Of a stretch of 64,000 nucleotides of DNA, positions 58,501 to 64,000 are shown piece after piece; position 1 is the stretch's first letter; each line of letters begins with the position of its first letter. The DNA comes from Ligustrum vulgare. Its lineage: Eukaryota > Streptophyta > Magnoliopsida > Lamiales > Oleaceae. Under the pieces are notes generated by a model. The model had not been told where the DNA came from. It ran no database searches and saw only the letters and a list, made by a program, of their open reading frames with translations. The DNA lies in assembly GCA_963555705.1 (NCBI GenBank), contig OY743177.1, positions 1,550,001 to 1,614,000 of the forward strand, written 5' to 3'. The position numbers and the translations under genes were made by a program.

Positions 58501-61500
58501 TACAAGTCAGGATATGACCTTACCCAAAGAAGTAGAGGAAATCCTTGTGAAAAGAATGGCCACAGCTTGATGCACTATTGAATGACGAGTGGTTCGAAAA
58601 ATTGAGCTCCAAAAACTTTCCAAATGATAAGCCACGGGCATCAGTGGAAATCAATACCCTTTTTGTAGATTTTGAGCTTCCATTCTGAAATTTACATTGA
58701 CTACAGCGACTCCACATCCAAAGCTTCCCTTCAGTTTCACCAGGCAGACATTTATCATCAGGAAGACGTCTAACTTGAATAGTTAGTTGCTTATTGTGAT
58801 GCGCATAGTAGAAAAAATGACTCTCCGGGGGTTTACCACAAGTCTTGCACTGGAGTCCCTGTGTAAAAGATAGTGAAGATAAAACACTATTCTAAAGACA
58901 CAGAGGAAGAAAACTAACAACTGAGTTTATTTCTAAAGTAGATTGGGGTATCAAACACCTCTCAACCTGCAAGGGTGTAATGCAATGAAATAAAATAAAC
59001 CTCGAAAAGAAATTTCGTTCATTGCTGGAATTTCTTTTAGCCAGCTACTTAATCGAGCTTTTAAAATTCAAGAACATAAATTAAGATTTTGATACTACTC
59101 TACCCCTTTCGAGCAATTTTGAATTCAAAGAAATTAGATTGCAAATTAGAAACTGATCATCAGCAAATAAAATTCTTGTGAATATACATGGTAAAATGTG
59201 TGATACGTTTGATATACTCAGTACACATTTCTTTCTCGTGCAATCTAGGAAAACGTGAAACTAAAGAAAAACTATAATTTAAACCAAGTACAGGAGTTTC
59301 ACACACCTGATTGAGTAAGTTTTCCCGCAAAAAAATTCCAAGAGGATCATCAAAATTACGGTAGAACTTAATATGAGAAAAATGACTTTGCTCACAAACC
59401 CTTCCACTTGAAGCATTCCGCTTTGACATCAGAACCAAAATACTTTCAGAATCCAAAACTAAGCTGATCTCATCCTTATTATTCATTTGGTCTTCAGCTT
59501 TATCACTATTGTCTAGTGCTTCCAAAGATTCTACAGAACAACCTGGTGGCAGATGTGGCTCCTCATTACCGAAGAAATTCTGTTCCTCACATCTTAAGAT
59601 TGGCATTGTATCGTTATGATCCATTACCTGAGCAGAACTAGATTTTTTCACCTCATCTTCAGCATGATCTTCGTGATTCATTCCGTCAAGCCCAAGCTGA
59701 TTGGAGATACTTTGAGAAGAATCAGAAAAAAGAGGAAAACTATCATCCATAACTTTTTTAAGAGACTCTGATAGAGATAATCCTGGAAATGTTGCCGGGC
59801 TATATGGCTCAAATGAGAATGAAGAATTGCCTTCTGATAGTTGAATTAGGCTGTGAGGTTCTGTTCCATCGAACCCATCAGAAATGGGAATGTCCAATGA
59901 TAACGTTGAATCAGTTTCAGCATTATTCTCCTGGAAAAATACAGTTTTCTTATCAGTATCAATTGAACGTAATTGTTGGTCGGTAAGTTCTAGATCCACC
60001 ACCTTGTTCGGAGGAATAGTCGAGAACATTGCTCTCTGATCTAGAAGGAAAGAAGTCTCGAGCATGAAATGATATGCCATGACAACTGCACACCGGAAAA
60101 CACATTTAATCCTTTTCAGTTCATCGCCATTAGCTCCCATCAGCAAAATCTGTACAACACCAGCTGTGTACTATTATTCCACCAGAACGCAAATGTAAAT
60201 TGCTATCTTAGAAAATAAGAATTTTTTAATTTGTATATGAAATTCTGCAGTGCAGGTAGTCCAGAAAGCCAATGTGCAGGTGTTCAATCTATCTGATAAA
60301 AAGACAAACTTGCTCAAAAGGGAAAAGGAGCATGTTTCGCTAAGCTTAAATAGTTCATATTTAAGCAAATATAGAATTAACAATTTATTTTATCGATCAA
60401 AGTTCAAAATAAGAAAAAAAAAAAAAAAGTAACATATTGGAATAATAATTTGCTTAAAGGTAACTATTCTTTTTTGTTCTTAGCAAGAAATATTCTTTAT
60501 CCATACAATATGGGCATGCCAACTTTTTCGTTTAAGTCAATATGCTTCCTAAAAGGAATCATCTTTCATGGATAACACAAAAAACGTAACATCTACATAA
60601 ATTTTTCAGCATTAAACAATACAGGCCAGTGAAGAAGACTCACGGTGCATCCCAGACGAGTGGGACAGCCCTCAAGGAACATTAATGTTTTGCTTGCTTT
60701 TTTCCCACCTTCGGCTAAAACATTGTGTTCTTCTACAAATTTTTCAATCTGAAAGGAATCACACTGCCTAAGCTGTTGGCCACCAGTGAAATCTGATGAC
60801 AAGATACGTGAACCAGTACAGCGTGCAATTCTCTCCAGACGATGGAGCTTCATATCAAAGACTAATGTCATTCCTTTTGCAAGAATAGATTCTTGTACGC
60901 CACGACAAACTGATTTCTCAACCAAAATAACATTTGGATGGTACATTTCTATCCTCTCAACTATAGATTTTAAAATATCCTTCTCCTGTTAATTAATATG
61001 TTATTAGAAAAAATGTATAATGTAGAAGAGATAAATGCTTCACAAGTTTTTATAGAACCGTAATATTTCCGTATACCTGTTGCATTGATTCAAATGATGA
61101 TAATCCACTGGATGAAAGTTCGAGCGAACCATTAATTAACATCAATCTAGGGTTCTTGCACTTTGTTGGCATGTGTTTGTGGGCAGCATGCTTTTTGAAG
61201 ACACAACCTTTAATTAATCGACTGCAAAAATTATAAAAAACATTTTAAGATTAAGATATATAGATTCATGTGGTTACTAAATTTATAACAATGTGACTCT
61301 ACAATGAAGACACGTGAGCTATAATTGTTTATGACTTAGGACAGATAGAATGCAGAAAGATTCAACATAAGAAATACTTTTCCAAAAATTTAAAACTCAA
61401 TGTATATGGTATGAAATTTCTACAAAAAGGAAAATATCCATCAATTCCAAAAGAGAAATTAGACTGCAATTCTCTTATGTTCAGTAGAAAATCTATTGTA

Positions 61501-62904
61501 ACATAAGAAAACCCTAATGCTTGATGCAAGCATAAATTAAAGGTGCCAAAATATCCATATAATAGCCAAATGGCATGTAATCAAAGGCTACTCAGGCTCA
61601 CACATGGGTTCCGGAGGTCATATTTATTCCCTATGGTATGGGATATGTTACCTAATAAGAGGTCATTGAATATTTCAAAAACAATGAAAGGATCATTTGA
61701 CACACTAATGTACATAATCTAATACAAGACCAGAAACTTGTACAAAAACAGAAATAAACATTGGGGAAAACAATTGGTGCTTATCACCTTTGGCTGCGGG
61801 AACCAGTTGCGATACATTTGATTTTGACGTATCCATCAGGATCCATTGCCTTACCCTCATTTGCACCAGGCTTCACAAAAGCAGCAGCCTTCCATGATAA
61901 AGAAGTCACTATGTCTACCCAATTTTCTCCATCATTTCCGGAAGAGGCAACGCCGACAGACTTAATTAGTTGATCGACAAGGGCCTTGAACTTCCCATTC
62001 ATAACCTCGTCCATTGCTTTACGCTTTTCCACTTTGAACTTGTAGCTCCCACTGCCTTCTTCTCCAAAACAGTTTAAAGAAGACGAATTGGCCCATCTCG
62101 CACCGTCCTCCCCACATTCGTCTTCATCATCATCATAATTTTCCACCCTACCTATGTTATCATCTTCTTGATCTTCTGGTTTTGGTGGAAGCCAAAATTC
62201 AGCATCCGTTTCATCCGACATCCCAATTTCTTCGTTAATTGACGAACCAACTCTTTCCACGTTATTTTCTCGACCAGTCTGAACTCCACCGCTTCCTACA
62301 GTTTCTATACCAGTCTGATGGAAACCATTCAATTTAACGGATGAGTTTGAATTATCCAGATGCCCTTTTGAACCAGAAACAGAATCTTCTTGACTGCTGT
62401 CTGTGCTGTCTTCTACACAACCACTGTTAGAGAACAGAAATATTAGATAGAAAATATCGAAATTAGTTGAATTTTCGGAATCTTTCAGTAATCAACTAAA
62501 GTTATCTTCTCTGATAGTTCTCATAAAACTATGATTTTGATAAAGTAAGGAATTGCATACCGGCCAAAAAAGTTTGCATCAACTGAAAAGTCACCTGAAA
62601 AATAAGAGTACAAGTGAAGGAAGGCGAAGACAAAGTAGAACAAAGAAGGAAGAAATATAAAGAGCAATTGTTTACTGCAATTTGAAATAGAACTGTCACT
62701 GCTTATTAATGATGCAGTGGGGCTGATGGATGGCATCCCACGAGGACAGGCACTCTCTCGATTGACAGACTGTAAATCTTTCTTTACACCACAAAACTCA
62801 CACGACTGGACAGAGGCCCCACTGTTTGGTATTATATGATGCTCGCTCTCGTGATCTATACCATTACTTGACATCGTGAAATGTGAACCACAGTAATGGC
62901 ACAT
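55523..62904 (-). CDS. FAB1D: FAB1D-type phosphatidylinositol-3-phosphate 5-kinase
   Basis: Makes PI(3,5)P2 on endosomal/vacuolar membranes. Twelve coding exons on the minus strand: 62676-62904, 62561-62594, 61788-62423, 61077-61221, 60644-60985, 59307-60149, 58524-58858, 58292-58418, 58035-58190, 56523-57875, 56040-56306, 55523-55942. All have GT/AG borders. They total 4887 nt, exactly 1628 codons plus stop. Order: short Cys-pair N-terminus (no full FYVE finger), TCP-1/chaperonin-like domain (about 300-545), Cys-rich FAB1 domain (about 740-900, LWMWSRC, GLSFGKFLELNFSNH), then a C-terminal PIP kinase with FAKTLDDRLIIKEI, YDLKGALHARF, NVMDYSLLVGVD and GIIDYLRQYTWDK. Start set at ATG 62904, because the upstream frame meets TAA in the 5' UTR exon. 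Somewhat longer than my memory of Arabidopsis FAB1D. Confidence 0.95.
62561..62594 (-). other. 34-nt micro-exon of FAB1D-like gene
   Basis: Bounded by TTTTTCAG and GTATGC. Needed to keep frame between exons 1 and 3 (phases 1 and 2). Encodes about 11 residues ending FFGR. Confidence 0.8.
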
Positions 62905-62932
62905 ATTACACCTGATCTGGAACCCTTTCAAC

Positions 62933-64000
62933 CTGCATATTTAGTCAAGGCAAATTCAAATTTCTGAAATACTTCAGAAAAATGTCGGAAATAAAGTCTC
63001 TAACCAAACCATAGTTCAAAAATGCAAATTAGAATCCAAAAGTACCATCAGTATCAATATCAGGAATGGAACTCAAAACGGTAACACTAGTGATGGTGAT
63101 TAAAAACATAAAATGTAAAGTATTCATTCCAAAATCAAGATCCCAAATGTGACAGATAACAGAAAACTTTAACCAGATAAATACTAATTTATAGGTAAAC
63201 CATATAAATAAATTTCAAGAACATAATAAAATTGATAAGCACCCAGAGTAGTTGAATAAAGAGAAGAATTCCTCTTTCCATATACTATCAAAAATACGAA
63301 AGCGCCCATATTATTCTACCACCACCATTCCAACCTTCCTCAAGGGGAAAAAAAATACTATTGTGTTGATGATAAAATAAAATAATGAATCAGATAAAGA
63401 AAGAATTACCCAACAAACTTCAGATAAAGATGGGCCAAATCATTTGCTATCGAATTTCAGATTTAAACAAGGAACCCAACAATCCCCTCAAAGTAATAAG
63501 TTTTCTTTTTAGGTACTGAATTAATATTCAATACCTCAATTACCCGTTAGGCAAAACATGGGAAAATTTCAAAACATATTTATGTAAAAACTAACAGTTC
63601 AAATACCTTGTAGATTAAAACCAGCTGGGAACAAAGCTCATTAATCAATCCTGATTGATCTTGAATATATGACTCGAAAATTGCGAAGTTCAAGATTAAA
63701 CTGCAAACCAAAAACCAAGAATTCATAACTAGTTTGTGGTTGACTCTTGAGTCAATGAAGCATCACAGAAAAAATATCCCAAATTTGAATAACTGCAAAG
63801 AACATTAATTTTTCAAATATCAAACAAGATCAAAAGAATCACAATAATCAGCTTGCAGATGAATAAAATTTAGTATTATTGAGTTTGAAACAACAATAAA
63901 TAATAACACAAAAGAAGAAACAAGATTTGTATAACTTACAGTAAAGGCAACCCAATTAACAAACAATCATGACCTTTAAATCCTTCCAAAGAATATTATT
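62933..64000 (-). other. Leader introns and exons of FAB1D-like gene
   Basis: Apart from the putative leader exons at 63607-63700 and from 63940 to the right edge, this stretch is AT-rich intron. The promoter is not in the window. Confidence 0.45.
63607..63700 (-). other. 5' UTR exon of FAB1D-like gene
   Basis: Acceptor TTTGCAG above 63700 and donor CTACAAG|GTATTTG at 63607. A further donor (CCTTTACT|GTAAGTT) at 63940 suggests another leader exon running off the window. An ATG in this exon soon meets a stop, so it acts at most as a short upstream ORF. Confidence 0.5.

Overview
This is eudicot nuclear DNA, probably from an asterid. It is AT-rich, has genes split by short-motif introns, and is packed with nested plant transposons. 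Three host loci are well supported and probably functional. They are an intronless G-type lectin receptor kinase (18505-21051, minus), a three-exon GT47 exostosin-family glycosyltransferase (49292-54043, plus), and a FAB1D-type phosphatidylinositol-3-phosphate 5-kinase (55523-62904, minus, 12 coding exons whose splice phases close exactly). Their closest Arabidopsis counterparts, as I recall them, are At1g34300, At1g34270 and At1g34260. The order is the same, so the window looks like a conserved microsyntenic block whose first interval has been filled with about 28 kb of mobile DNA.

Layout. 1-4.2 kb: relics, including a possible first exon, a SINE with 13-bp target duplications and a faint F-box scrap. 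4.37-10.56 kb: a complete LTR element (174-bp LTRs, 5-bp target duplication) with no recognisable gag or pol. It carries several tandem duplications and, in antisense, an intact intronless LONELY GUY (LOG) cytokinin-activation gene. 10.7-13.6 kb: two non-autonomous hAT elements with 8-bp target duplications. 14.9-17.6 kb: an F-box gene broken by one Trp-to-stop change, and a more decayed neighbour copy that keeps the Trp. 18.5-21 kb: the receptor kinase. 21-25 kb: AT-rich repeats.

25.3-31.9 kb: a palindromic SINE-like element split by a copia element (459-bp LTRs, about 98.7% identical, target duplication ACAAA) whose pol is nevertheless wrecked. 34.6-40.9 kb: a giant foldback. One arm is C-rich and the other is its G-rich complement, with a GTGACC-rich core. 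The left arm has itself been hit by a hAT MITE (35193-35684) and a solo LTR (36881-37885). 40.9-49.0 kb: an endogenous caulimovirid (pararetrovirus) on the minus strand, broken by stops and frameshifts. It has a tRNA-Met primer-binding site, small coiled-coil ORFs, a capsid with a zinc knuckle, a movement protein, two consecutive retropepsin domains, reverse transcriptase, RNase H, a transactivator-position ORF, and a TATA/poly(A) module.

The strongest points for follow-up are the LOG retrocopy inside an LTR element, the tandem proteases and post-polyadenylation ORF of the viral element, and the nested foldback. No CRISPR, tRNA or rRNA gene was seen. Family names come from motif recognition by eye, not from database searches.
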